A DNA stretch of 64,000 bases from Lytechinus variegatus (lineage: Eukaryota > Echinodermata > Echinoidea > Temnopleuroida > Toxopneustidae): NCBI RefSeq assembly GCF_018143015.1, contig NC_054742.1, positions 59,342,853-59,406,852 on the forward strand. Direction: 5' to 3'. The number at the start of each line of letters is the position of its first letter. Within the stretch, counting starts at the first letter, position 1. Shown here in pieces: positions 32,066-40,919 of the stretch. The notes beneath the pieces were generated by a model that had not been told where the DNA came from, made no database searches, and saw only the letters and a list, made by a program, of their open reading frames with translations. Made by a program: the position numbers and the translations under genes.

Positions 32066-35000
32066 CGCCGTCGGAAAAGCGGCGCCTATAGTCTCACTTT
32101 GCTTCGCAGGTGAGACAAAAATGAGTCATTTTTGGCATGACATTGTCTCGTAAAAAGTCACGTGACGCCACGATGCTATACCCGTATGTTGCGAATTTGG
32201 TCTCAAAAGTTGCGCAAGACTTCAAAGAAAAAAGTCATAAAATTTTGCGCCACTATCTTTTTGCGTTTCGGAAATATCACGCAAAGCATTGAGAGGGGGC
32301 CATCATGGCCCCCCAGTCCTTTTAGGGTTAAAATAACCACAATTCGAAAGGCCGAGTACTTTATCATTGAAGTATCAGTCAAAGCTTCATCTTTTTCTTA
32401 CTTGCAAAGTCTTGCAAAAGGTTTGAATTCTTACAAATAATTTTAATATCAGTTTAAAGTAGAAGAGTTGCTCTTTCATATTCAAGTAAATTTTCACTTT
32501 CTGATTCAATCAGCTTTGAACCAACCCTTGAAAATTGGCATATTATTACTAGTATTTGTTACATGCACTGTAATGTTGAGGTATCTACACAGAGATAGAT
32601 CACCATCTACAAATTTCCCTCTTTTAACAAACACTGCATGTTCAATTTACAAAACAGGAGATAGGAATGACCACACCAAACCAGACAGAAGTATTTTTCA
32701 ATTTTCAAACATAATAAAGCCCGACCTTTGGCTTGCATGAACAACAAGGTCTATTCTAAATCAAATGCTGGAATTGGAAGGCAGCAAATTGAAGGGGAAG
32801 AAAAGTAGAATGTTTTCCAAGCTTACGAAAACCACTTCCCCTGAAAACTATAAAGTCACAGGAAATCGGCAGCACATTTTTTGTAACTGATCTGCTCTTC
32901 CTTTTCCGCATTATGCTCTTACTCTAGAATAAGCTCTTCCAGAAAAGGATGATTTAAGATTTAAGAATCATATGTAAAGGTCCTGTCACACTTTAACATT
33001 TTAAGGAAGTGCACATCAATGTACAGTAATCTATGACAAGCTTTTTTCAAATTATCTTTTGCTTGATATCAATAATTTCACTCTTGATAAGAAGAATTGC
33101 CATTTGTTAACATTACCAAAATATATACTTGACATCAAGAAATTTATCGGATTAAAACTTCAAACATTAAAACAGCTTGCCATACATACGGTAACGTATG
33201 CTGGCTAAAATTTTAGGGTGTGACAGCCTGTTTAGAGAGACGAAGAGAAATAGGTAAAGAAAGTGACAGATCTCAAAATTGAGAAAAAGAGATTGAGATA
33301 CAGAGAGAAAGAGAGGAGCAATTTGAAAATTATAGAACTTACCATCAATCTTATTGTGGCTCAGAGTCAGCCTCACAAGATTAGTGAGTGAAACTGAAAG
33401 AAAATATTGAAGATAAAGATCATTCATGAACACACATTTGACATATAACCCTCTGCAAATCAGGAGCATTGAGACATGTGCATAACATGTCAACATTATT
33501 GTAAGGAATGCCAATAAAACTCTACAATAACAAAATTCTGAAATTCATTACCACAATGTTTTTAGTGTTCAGGATTTTTTGGATGGACTTCCTTATTTTT
33601 ACTGGTTGGAAAATTTACATTTTTTTTACAGTGAACAACTGAACATGAAAGTTTTAGGACTTGTCTTAGGAGTACAAATGTAAATAAATTTGTACATTTT
33701 GATTTGAATTCATCTGGAGCTAGGCTAGATGCAGAGGACATTAACTATACACTCACATGTTAAAATATTCACAGCAACAAAAAATCAAGCAGAACATACA
33801 TGTATCAGCAAAGCCAGAGCCAAGGTTTGGCAAAGCACTGTCAAAAGAAGTGGAGTTCTTAAAGGACAAGTCCACCCCAACAAAATGTTGATTTGAAAAA
33901 AAGGAGAAAAATCCAACAAGCAAAATACTGAAAATTTCATCAAATACGGATGTAAAATAAGAAAGTTATGACATTTTAAAGTTTCGCTTAATTTCACAAA
34001 ACATTGAATTCACAAACTTGAATTTTGGGCATATTTTTCTATATGCCCTCTATTGGTGGAAACTAGTAATATGGCAAGAAAATTTTCATTTTTTGATCTC
34101 TATTTTTAATTAAGAGAAAATGATTTAAAGAATCAAATTGAAATAAGAGCCAAGTAGTATGAATAATAGCTGTTATCAAAACTGTCAGTGTAAAAAAATC
34201 AAGCATTTGCCCCAAAGAAAGAGAAAATAAGCCAAACATTGCCACCCTTATTTTGCCACACATGGAGATATAACTGAGAACAAGGTTATATTATAACCTT
34301 GTTCATTGAATGAGTGCCGGTATATGCACATCCTGGTCGGTATGCAAATTGGCAGACTGATGACGTCACCCACTCACTATTTCTTTTGTATTTTATTGTA
34401 TGAAATATTCTAATTTCTCCTCCTCGTCAAGTGAAACAAAATTTTACTTCTCCCTGAATGTGTGGAATTACCATTAATTTAATATTTTATGGTTAAATTA
34501 AGTTGATCCTTATTGTCAAATCTGTAAAAATTGAAATATTGTATTATTCATACAATAAAAAACAAAACTTCAAAAGAAATAGTGATGGACATCATCGACT
34601 CTCTCATTTGCATATCGCCGAGTTGTGCATTGAACTGTTTTGCGAAAAATAAGGGAAACTTAAAAATGTTATGACTTTCTTATTTTACATCCGATTTCAT
34701 GAAATTTGCAGCATTATTTTTGTTTGATTTTTCTCTATCGATTCAATTTCAAATCAACAATTTTCTGGGGTGGACTTGAACTTTAAATTCTAGTTTGTTT
34801 TTTTATGTTATAGATGTGTGAGCAGATCTAGTTCTACCATGCTATTATGATACAAATCCCATAAAATGCCATTTCATCACATTTTAAAAAGTGATTTGTA
34901 TCTGTGTTCACTCATCAGAAACATTTCCAAATTGCAAGACCGTGTACTGTTATGCCTACACTAATATTAATGAATGGGACCGGAGAAAAATACTTACACA

Positions 35001-35106
35001 GTCCTGGAATGTCCTGCAGTTTTGAAATGCTCTTATCTGACAAATCGAGATCCTGGTGCCTGTTTTCTCTTGCATCATCAACCTGTTTTTTGACAGATTT
35101 AGACAT
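24203..35106 (-). CDS. RSU1: RSU1, Ras suppressor protein 1 (complete)
   Basis: Eight coding exons, 831 bases, 276 aa (human 277). RSU1 binds the LIM protein PINCH in the ILK-PINCH-parvin complex at integrin adhesions and dampens Ras/JNK signalling. Seen: MSKSVKKQ N-terminus; leucine-rich repeats from about residue 38 to 205 (LTNLVRLTLSHNKID, LTNLESLNLFNNHIEELP, FPKLEILDLTYNNL, LRALYLSDNDFEVLP, RDNDLISLP, LRELHIQSNRITVLP); the cap AENNPWVPPIADQFQVGV; FDYIRSETYKY; and a basic tail KAKKISRREVYRKK. All match the family in order. Phases of all seven introns chain without a frame break, and all are GT-AG. Introns hold SINEs, MITEs and tandem repeats. The 5' flank has an ETS site and GC boxes. Confidence 0.97.
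24735..24870. repeat. decayed copy of the GTTTCATAAAGCTGTTCGTAA MITE
   Basis: GAAAGGATAACCGGTCGTTCG then TAAAGTTGCTTGTAACTTTAC resemble the arms of the elements at 60346-60516 and 62453-62622. The termini are lost. Confidence 0.45.
24916..25048 (-). CDS. RSU1: RSU1 coding exon 7
   Basis: 133 bases, residues 200-244: KLDLFTGRNIMKAENNPW then VPPIADQFQVGVSHVFDY. The donor was taken as GTAAGT at 24915 rather than GTAGTA at 24918, because this keeps Tyr244 (ETYKY), as in vertebrates, and the frame of exon 8. Confidence 0.94.
25100..25905. repeat. imperfect tandem repeat in RSU1 intron 6
   Basis: Four to five units of roughly 110-150 bp share AAATTCTGTGTAGAAGTTTG, GTGAACCTCATGAAG and TTGTGAATTTTGAAAAATG followed by GCATAAATTAGCATA. 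They end in CATCTGGCCCATGGC / GCATATGGCCAGATGAG, a hairpin near 25868-25900. Likely a transposon with internal tandem repeats. Confidence 0.6.
25906..26359. other. RSU1 intron 6 remainder
   Basis: AT-rich sequence; nothing recognised. Confidence 0.5.
26360..26474 (-). CDS. RSU1: RSU1 coding exon 6
   Basis: 115 bases, residues 162-200: LCVRDNDLISLPKAIGNL and LRELHIQSNRITVLPHEL. Acceptor TTTTAG lies about 17 bases from the (AAT)n tail of a sense SINE. Donor GTAAGT. Confidence 0.96.
26492..26875 (-). mobile_element. tRNA-derived SINE in RSU1 intron 5, sense
   Basis: On the minus strand: an A-box-like TGGCTCAGTCTGCCCG, a B box GGGTTCGAGTCCAC (plus-strand complement near 26818-26831), a tRNA-unrelated body (GGTCCACCTGCATTCC), and an (AAT)n tail at about 26492-26510. 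It is in the same orientation as RSU1. Pol III box spacing and the simple-repeat tail are diagnostic of a tRNA-type SINE. Confidence 0.88.
27108..27554. repeat. 65-bp direct repeat around a GTCCCCCCTA repeat
   Basis: TTCCGGCCCCTGGTCCCCC... at 27108-27172 is repeated almost exactly at 27489-27554, ending TTGAACTTACTGCCTA in both. Between them lies a dispersed segment shared with 11270-11620 (CTACTATTTTTGGTC). It looks like a segmental tandem duplication or an unusually long duplication around an insertion. Confidence 0.7.
27897..27979 (-). CDS. RSU1: RSU1 coding exon 5
   Basis: 83 bases, residues 134-161: TLRALYLSDNDFEVLPEE then QLSKLEV. Acceptor GTAATAG, donor GTGAGT. Confidence 0.96.
28080..28212. 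repeat. decayed MITE, GTTCGTAA family
   Basis: TTAAGCTGTGGAGTTACACTTAACTTTACG on the left (split for length: TTAAGCTGTGGAG, TTACACTTAACTTTACG) pairs loosely with TAAAGTCATTCGTAACTTAC and GATTTATGAAACCCTCATT on the right. The right end resembles GCTTTATGAAACACCCA. Confidence 0.5.
28784..28902 (-). CDS. RSU1: RSU1 coding exon 4
   Basis: 119 bases, residues 94-134: MNRLYSLPRGFGSFPKLE and LDLTYNNLNENSLPGNFF. Its acceptor TTTCAG is directly preceded by the tail of a sense-oriented SINE. Confidence 0.96.
28905..29165 (-). mobile_element. truncated tRNA-derived SINE in RSU1 intron 3, sense
   Basis: On the minus strand: GGGTCGTGGGTTTGAATCCC (B box), then TGTGCTGCACTCAACCCAGG and GGACCTGGCACAATG, and a (ATT)n tail reaching within about 10 bases of the exon 4 acceptor. 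The body matches the complete SINE at 42627-42922 (GTGCTGCACTCAACGCAGG). The A-box end is missing. Confidence 0.85.
29672..29846. mobile_element. near-perfect fold-back element, 80-bp arms
   Basis: GGTAGTCTAGAT, GTTATTTGTTAGGACTCACTC and CAATACATCAGTCCTCTCTC (left) are mirrored by GAGAGAGGACTGATGTATTG, GAGTGAGTCCAACAAATAAC and ATCTAGACTACC (right). The loop is about 13 bases (TTTCTCCTACTAG). High arm identity suggests a young insertion. In RSU1 intron 3. Confidence 0.85.
29919..30106. mobile_element. MITE, GGTGTTGCAAGAAA family, decayed
   Basis: GGGGCTCTGCAAGAATCTTA on the left and AAGTTTCTTGCAACAGCC on the right. Related to 40920-41142 and 56903-57117. It lies 40 bases beyond the exon 3 donor. 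Confidence 0.65.
30146..30266 (-). CDS. RSU1: RSU1 coding exon 3
   Basis: 121 bases, residues 54-94: VVPPHIVELTNLESLNLF and NNHIEELPTNISSMQNLK. Acceptor ATCTAG, donor GTAAGT. Confidence 0.96.
30428..32334. mobile_element. piggyBac-like MITE with TTAA duplication, interrupted
   Basis: TTAA + CCCTAAAAGGACTGGG at the left and CCCAGTCCTTTTAGGG + TTAA at the right form perfect 16-bp inverted termini with the TTAA target typical of piggyBac. The interior is split by the tandem-repeat element at about 30836-32120. Flanking parts align with the uninterrupted relative at 50556-51294 (shared AAGTCTTGCGCAACTTTTG in inverted orientation). No transposase. In RSU1 intron 2. Confidence 0.88.
30836..32120. 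mobile_element. tandem-repeat element with GTCTCACCTGC subterminal inverted repeats, copy 1
   Basis: Bounded by GTGGAATGCCTCTGG + CCGTCTCACCTGCAT on the left and CTTCGCAGGTGAGACAAAAA on the right. The core has six or so units of about 155-190 bp (GTTCATTGACCCTAAATGAC, CTTTGACCTTGATCATGTGA, TCCAAGTTTCATGAA, CAAAGTTATGATGG). It is followed by a (GCC)n run at 32034-32065 and CGGCGCCTATAGTCTCAC. The structure resembles tandem-repeat elements of the bivalve pearl / sea-urchin Tsp type, some of which are Helentron-related; this family link is inference. Confidence 0.8.
32335..33342. other. RSU1 intron 2 remainder
   Basis: AT-rich; nothing recognised. Confidence 0.5.
33343..33393 (-). CDS. RSU1: RSU1 coding exon 2
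   Basis: 51 bases encoding FSLTNLVRLTLSHNKID with split codons at both ends. Acceptor TTTCAG, donor GTAAGT. First leucine-rich repeat. Confidence 0.94.
33859..34786. mobile_element. fold-back MITE, AAGTCCACCCCA family, with internal insertion
   Basis: TTAAAGGACAAGTCCACCCC at the left and GGGGTGGACTTGAACTTTA at the right. Arms carry AAGAAAGTTATGACATTTTA / ATGTTATGACTTTCTTATTT. Compared with the copy at 12921-13395, sequence at about 34006-34324 is extra and is probably a nested insertion. It holds the palindrome AACAAGGTTATATTATAACC. In RSU1 intron 1. Confidence 0.8.
34998..35106 (-). CDS. RSU1: RSU1 coding exon 1
   Basis: ATG at 35106-35104; 36 codons plus one base (MSKSVKKQVDDARENR... to DIPGL). 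Donor GTAAGT from 34997. Confidence 0.95.
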
Positions 35107-35164
35107 TTTCGAGGATTACTTTCCAGTGATAATGATAAAAAGAGTAATATTTGGCTCAAGTCTG

Positions 35165-35275
35165 GTGTGAGTAGAAGGGTGTAGCTGTCAAACCGGAAGT
35201 GAATTCTTGCAGCATACAAGAAGTGGGGCGGGGTTAAGTTCAGCCGGGGGGGGGGGGCTAAGTGGGGCGGGAATC
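35165..35275 (-). promoter_or_regulatory. RSU1 proximal promoter: ETS site and GC boxes
   Basis: ACCGGAAGTG at 35192-35201 is a perfect ETS/GABP-type site, 86 bases upstream of the ATG. TGGGGCGGGG at 35224-35233 and TGGGGCGGGA near 35263-35272 are GC boxes. No TATA box is evident. This fits a TATA-less housekeeping promoter. Start site not determined. Confidence 0.55.
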
Positions 35276-35291
35276 GTGGCGGTGTACTGTC

Positions 35292-35358
35292 AAATCAGCA
35301 CTGACTTATAATTGAAGCTCCGAATTGAAGAGCTTCAATTATAAGTCAGTGCTGATTT
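35292..35358. repeat. perfect 29-bp inverted repeat, 9-base loop
   Basis: Arms 35292-35320 and 35330-35358 are exact reverse complements (AAATCAGCACTGACTTATAA... and ...TTATAAGTCAGTGCTGATTT). It lies about 190 bases upstream of the RSU1 ATG, directly beyond the GC boxes. Confidence 0.95.
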
Positions 35359-35485
35359 TGGATATAGAAATGCTGAAGAGACTACCCGGCTGTGTGAAAA
35401 AAAATAATTGAATAGATGAATAAATGAGATAACCGGGATATAAATTAGTGTGTGATGTCTGTGCATTTTTTTTATATAGATCCTG

Positions 35486-36031
35486 CCCAGGGGGCCACTT
35501 AAATTGACGAGTGGATACCATGCGCGACCAAAAAAACACGTAAAAAGGATGTCTTTTTCAGGATGGGGCACGTTACGTACGTAACGTGATAAGGGTGTCA
35601 AAAACACAAAATGAGGGAAAAGGGTATCTATTTCGCTAGGAAAATTACGTGTTTAGGGTCGAATTTGCGGGGATGATAAAACAAAATTAAATGTTTTATA
35701 AAGGATGTCCTTTTTGCCCCAACGTGTTTAGAGACCGATTTGCGCGAGGTGTAGAAGGTGGGGTCGTACTAATACATGAGCTCAAGCCGACGACCGAAGG
35801 ACCCGTAACAATAAAACATTCCTGTACTTGTTTAGGGGTTCATTTCAGGGAACATTTGCCAAGAGTATCGTTTTGTTACCAATACTTGTTAAGGGTAGGG
35901 TTTCACTCGCCAATACTTGTTAAGGGGTGCATTTTCAGAATATGGAAATTACGTGTTTAGGGTGCTTTTCGAGACCCCGGCCATGGTCGCGCATGGTTTC
36001 CACTCGTGAATGGAAGTGCCCCCCCCCCCGG
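35486..36031. mobile_element. hAT-like MITE with 8-bp duplication AGATCCTG
   Basis: AGATCCTG occurs at 35478-35485 and 36032-36039. Just inside, GGGGGCCACTT...ACGAGTGGATACCATGCG and CGCGCATGGTTTCCACTCGT are inverted. The interior has repeated ACGTGTTTAGGG / CTTGTTAAGGG words and the palindrome ACGTTACGTACGTAACGT. Non-coding. Confidence 0.85.
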
Positions 36032-36039
36032 AGATCCTG

Positions 36040-37093
36040 AAATGGTATCATAATCATAAAAAATTCAACCTTTTATTTCATTTTCTTTCTGTTTCTTAAT
36101 ATTTCTTGGTCGTATATAGGCCTATAACATTCAGTGCCCAAATCACCGAATATAGTTCACCTGGCAAAATGTTTATGTATAATATAGCAGAGAAATAATA
36201 AAAAGATACTATTGGTGAAGGTTTGAGGAAAATCCGTGAAATACTTAAAATGTTATTAGATTTTTTTTAATTTGTGATGCGAGCAGCTTCCCCATATGAA
36301 AAAAGTCAGTTTTTTTCGGGTACGAAATCTATCCTTAATTTGTGGTTGAAAACCTTTTTTTTTTGGCTTGTCAAAATTTTCCTCCAAAAAATTTGCCCCC
36401 CTCCCTTTTGGAAAATCTTGGATCTGCCCCTAGCTGAGAATGACAAATAGTCTACAGCTGGTATATGAGGTAGAGTATTTATTTTCCGTTTACAAACGGA
36501 TGGATAGGCCTAGCCCATATTCAGTTTTTTCAACATGACAGTACTGTACGTTCTTACATGGGGTCCATATTATTTTAGCTCACACTCAAGTAAAAATCTG
36601 GAGGAAAGCGTAATAAAACATTATTAGCATAAATTGAGGTACACAATTTCTCATTCTGTATAATTCTGACCTTTTTGCGAATCATTAAACTAACCAGGGG
36701 CGGCAGAGTGAAGTTGAAAGTGGGGGGGGACAGGGGAAAAGGGCATTTTTTCTTTAGAAAAGGGCACTATCTTTAACATGGCCGTGTGCAGATTTTTTTC
36801 GCTGGGGGCAGCAAGCATAAACTTTCAGTGGAAAAAAAAATCAAAAGAGAGGGGGCGAAGCGAACAAGTTTATCATTGATCATGTTGATGCGCTTTTACA
36901 TTTTAAGTGAAACTGATGAATTTTGTACTATTTTTGTGGAATTCTGTGAAAATCTGTATAAACAAAATGTCACTGATTTTTCAAAATTTCGGGGGGGGGG
37001 GTCAACTGCCCTCTGCACCCCATGCATGGTCTTAAAACAAAGTAAAAAAAAAGACTTATCTATAGCCTACTCACATGACTCATGAAACTTAAA
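36040..37093. other. intergenic, fragments of dispersed repeats
   Basis: Contains a fold-back fragment near 36165-36300, a TTTTGGCTTGTCAAAATTTT / CTTGGATCTGCCCCTAGC fragment near 36362-36433, and purine/G-rich pieces near 36700-37015. No host gene seen. Confidence 0.45.
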
Positions 37094-37836
37094 GGGATGC
37101 TCCAGGCTGAAAATATTTACATCTAAATGAATAGGGCAAACTTTGCGAAGAAAAATGCTGAAAATGTCATCAAAATCGGTAAATAGATAACAAAGTTTTT
37201 TGAATTTTAAATATTTGCATATTCCGATATGAAACAGTTCTTGGCATGAATATTCATTAGGTGGGCTGATGATGTCACATCCCCACTTTCCTTTTTCCTA
37301 TGGTATTAAATAAAATCATAATTGTGTCATTTCATATACTGTATAAATGTGCCTCCATTATTATAAAATAAAATGAAAAAGTTGTGGCAAAAAATGCCTA
37401 ATCCGGGGAGGGGCAGTCAAATAATTTGGTGTACACACGCGTGACACGAAAAACTTGTTTAGGGGCCGGATTATTTTTAACTTAGAGAAAAGGTCGTTTA
37501 GGGGGTGTTTAGAAATAATCTGGTCACGCGTGTGTACAGCAATACATGACTGCCCCGGGAAACTAATGCACTTAATCAGTTGTCAATCCAATAATTGTTT
37601 TAGTTCTTGGTAGAGAAATTTTGAATAAATCTAATCTCATATGATGAAATATAAAAGAACAATTAAGTGGGAATGTGACATCATCAGCCCACCTAATGAG
37701 ACATGCTCAAAACTGTTTCACGGGAATAATGCAAATCTATAAAATCATTAACTTCGTTTTTTGTTATTGGATCAAATTTTCAGCACTTTACTTTGTGAAT
37801 TTAACTCTATAAACATCTTACATTCCGGAGCATCCC
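37094..37836. mobile_element. MITE, GGGATGCTCCAGGCTG family, interrupted
   Basis: GGGATGCTCCAGGCTGAAAA on the left and CATTCCGGAGCATCCC on the right. Arms share TGATGATGTCACATCCCCAC / GGGAATGTGACATCATCAGC. An inner element at about 37403-37558 splits it. Related copies at 42943-43382 and 15345-15600. Confidence 0.8.
37403..37558. mobile_element. small MITE nested in the GGGATGCTCC element
   Basis: CCGGGGAGGGGCAGTCA and TGACTGCCCCGG form inverted ends; GTGTACACACGCGTGAC and GTCACGCGTGTGTACA pair further in. The two other family members lack this insert. Confidence 0.75.
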
Positions 37837-37939
37837 GTATAGGCACGTAGGATTGATTATACAAGTTTTTTTTTTCATTCATTATGCACTTGCAGAAGGA
37901 AGCAGAACCACGGCACTAAATAAAGAAAACGGGCGCTCA

Positions 37940-38290
37940 TCGGGCACGGAAATTTTTGTTTTTCAGGACAATAAACTTATCTGAGTGAAAAACAGACACC
38001 TATGAGATGGCAAAGGGGCACTCGTTAACACATAAAACAGGTCCTTCTCAGGTCAAAGGGGCACAGGACATTTCCTGAGGGGCACTTTCGGGGTAAAATA
38101 AAGGCAAGGGAAAATTTGCTCAAACACACAACGGGTCCTTCTCAGGTTAAAGTGGCACAGAACACGTTTGTGAGCTAGAGGCATTTTTTTTTTGGGGGGG
38201 CACTTATACGAGAAATGGCACTTGGTAAGGCCTATAACGGGCCCTCTTCCGAAAAAAGGGCACAATACACGTTCGTGAGGGGGTATTCTT
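37940..38290. repeat. about three diverged tandem units
   Basis: GGTCCTTCTCAGGTCAAAGG, then GGTCCTTCTCAGGTTAAAGT, then GGCCCTCTTCCGAAAAAAGG, each followed by GCACAGGACA / GCACAGAACACGTTTGTGAG / GCACAATACACGTTCGTGAG. Unit length is about 100 bp. Confidence 0.65.
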
Positions 38291-39020
38291 CTTGCGTAAA
38301 AAAGGACAACTTTTCAGTGCTTCAAAAAGTGTGGGGCCGAAAAATGGGTTTTGAGTAATAAATATTTCCTAATTTTAAGTGACACTCTGAATATGCAACC
38401 TCATTGTAAATTCAGATGCAGGTCTAAAAGGTGTACCCGTCATTCTAGAATCAGTGAATGAATATTAATGCTCATTGAAGGAAGTTGGAGATGAGTTCCA
38501 TTATGTGTGTTCTTTCTCTAGTAAAGAAAATATATACCCAATTTAGGACCCTGCTGTGTGTTTATCAAACATTGCCAAATGGGCAGATTGTAAAAGGTGC
38601 CATATTTAAAAAAAAACTTGTAAAATTCATCACAATAGTAATTTATAAAGGCTTTTTGATTATACAGTTACCAGAGTGAATGTATACTTGCAGCAGTGGT
38701 TGGACATTATGGTAGTGCGTTTTACACTGTAATTGTGCTACACACAACAATCAATATATTATAGTTTATAGTGGGCCCGGATAGTGGGTTTTGTTGTTAT
38801 TGTTGTTGAAAAGCTTTTGCAACGTGCGGTACTTCTACACATAGTCCGGCACATAGTGCAAAATATCCAAATAGGTAGGTACCCATGTCCATGTGTACGC
38901 AAATTCATTATAAATATGTTTTTGTCGAGACTGTCATACTGATCCCAATCGTGGTAGGGGTCGATAGAGTTTAATAAAAACTTTTCTCATATCTTTTTAT
39001 CATTTGATAACTGCTGCCTT
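38291..39020. other. intergenic, nothing recognised
   Basis: AT-rich sequence with a short (TTG)n run near 38790-38808. Confidence 0.5.
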
Positions 39021-39260
39021 GAAAAGTGTACGTGGGGGCGGGAGGAATAATTGTGCATATCCTCCCCCTCTCCGAAAGGGGGGGGGGGGTGTATCCCCCG
39101 GGATTAGTTGCAGACGACAGTAGTAGAAATACATGTAAGGGCATGTGGAGAGCGACACCCAGCCCCGGAGTGATACTCTCCCTCCCGTGCCCCCCCCCCC
39201 CACTGAACTAATATTTCTAGTTCAGTGCCCCACCCCCCCCCCACGGCGACCGCCAGCGCC
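39021..39260. repeat. GC-rich segment with poly-G and poly-C runs
   Basis: G runs near 39078-39090 and C runs near 39189-39201 and 39232-39241. ACTGAACTAATATTTC / TAGTTCAGTGCCCC forms a short hairpin. Reading frames crossing here are low-complexity proline strings, not genes. Confidence 0.6.
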
Positions 39261-39694
39261 AACCGGAGCTGAGCCGGAAGTAATTTTTAAACTCTACTGT
39301 CTCTCGCCCAGCCTTGGCGTTACTACCACTAAACTACTGTAGCAAAATTTATAATAATATAAAGGAGAGCCAGAATTCCTCCTTGGCCCGGATTGACCTA
39401 GAAATCTGCAGAAGATGAAATATTTACAATTTGGATTCTCAAAAGCCATGGAAGCCGGCTTGCACGATGCAATCATCATGCCCACGCCTGCAAGTAAACT
39501 GCATCATCACGGGCGCTGAGGCTGAGCTCCGGCAATGTTGACATCGCTCTCTGCGTTGTGGTGATACCTGGCTACACGTGCACGTGGCCGTGGCGTGGCT
39601 TAGGCCTTAGTCCACACACTCGTCACATGCATTTTCATGATTTTGAGGACCAGATTCAGGTAAATGCTGGGTGGTATTTTGAAAATTAATTAAA

Positions 39695-40020
39695 ATAATT
39701 AGAAGGAAAAAAATAAAGAATGAAAGAAAGGATGAAAGAGAGGGAGGGAATATGAAGGGAGGGGAGAATGAAAATAAAGGAAAAAATGGAAGGAGAGAGA
39801 ACGAAAAGAACAGAGAGGAAGGGAGAAGGAAGCAAAGAAAAGTTTAAGGAAAGAAAGAATAAAGGAAATAAAAAAAAATTAAAAAGAAGGAAAGAAAGGA
39901 AAATGAACAGAGAGTAAGGATCAGGAAAGAAAGGAAATAAAGATAGACGGAACAAAAAAGACAAGCAAGAAGGATGAAGAAAGGAGGATAGGAAAGAAAG
40001 AAAGAAAGAGGAAAGACAAT
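39695..40020. repeat. purine-rich tract (GGAAA/GAAAG)n
   Basis: Over 300 bases almost entirely A and G on the plus strand, with GAAAGAAAGAAAG words. Non-coding; long low-complexity frames on the minus strand are artefacts. Confidence 0.85.
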
Positions 40021-40439
40021 AACTGCAGTCTCCGCCTAGATTATAGGCTAGGAAATATGGGATGTCTGGTTACCCTGTCTCTAACACAGTAACAGGCCTA
40101 ACGTTAAATCAATCAACTAATTGAATTTAGAATCTAGACTATAATCCAAAATACGATCAAAATACAATTTCTTCATGTAATTCTTACATTCTAAACCCCT
40201 TTGGTTCCTTTAAATTGTTTAAATTTCAGAATCGACAGAATTCACAATTAGAAAATTGTGAAAATTTGCTTTTTAACGTGGTTAGAAGACGACCCTTGCA
40301 TAGATCTAGATCAGGGTGACCAGATTTCACAAAGTGAAATATGGGACAAAGCATGATGCATGAGTTCATCGACCAAGCCGGATCGACGGATCCACTTTAA
40401 TAAAAAAAAATAACAAAGAGAGCTACACTGTCTGTACAC

Positions 40440-40720
40440 AATGTTAGAAAAGGAAAGGGAGGGTGAATGAAAGAATGAAGGAGCGAAAGAAAAGAGGAAA
40501 AGAAAAGAGATAAATGGAGAGGAAAGAGACAAAATGAAGGAGGAAATGAAGTAAAGAAAATGAAGGAATATAAAAAAAGCAAAAAAGATCAGATGAAAGA
40601 AAGAATGAAAGAAATAAAGGTTTCTGTCATTCTTTGAAATGAATAAAGAAAGAAAGAAAAAGAAACAAAGGGAAGATGAATGAATGTGTGAAAAAAAATA
40701 TAAAGGAGAGAGGAAAAAAG
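40440..40720. repeat. second purine-rich tract
   Basis: Similar GAAAG/GGAAA-rich sequence, interrupted near 40620-40635 by TTTCTGTCATTC. Separated from the first by about 420 bases of ordinary sequence. Confidence 0.8.
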
Positions 40721-40919
40721 ACCTACATACATACTGATATTATTAGCGTCGTGTGGCTGTATCCACTGATATTTGGAAATAAGCACGCGTGTGGCTGGAT
40801 GGTAAAGACATGCATGTGGCTGTATACACTGCCTTAGTTAATTGTTTTCTCTAAACTATTTAGAGACAGATAACTATATAGATCCAACGCTAGATCTACT
40901 AAATGTAGACTAATAAAAA

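Noticed and set aside
39000-39342. Proline-rich overlapping frames on both strands
   Set aside because: Created by poly-G and poly-C runs.
39686-39964. Hydrophobic 92-codon frame on the minus strand
   Set aside because: Product of a purine-rich tract read on the other strand (F/L/S/P only).
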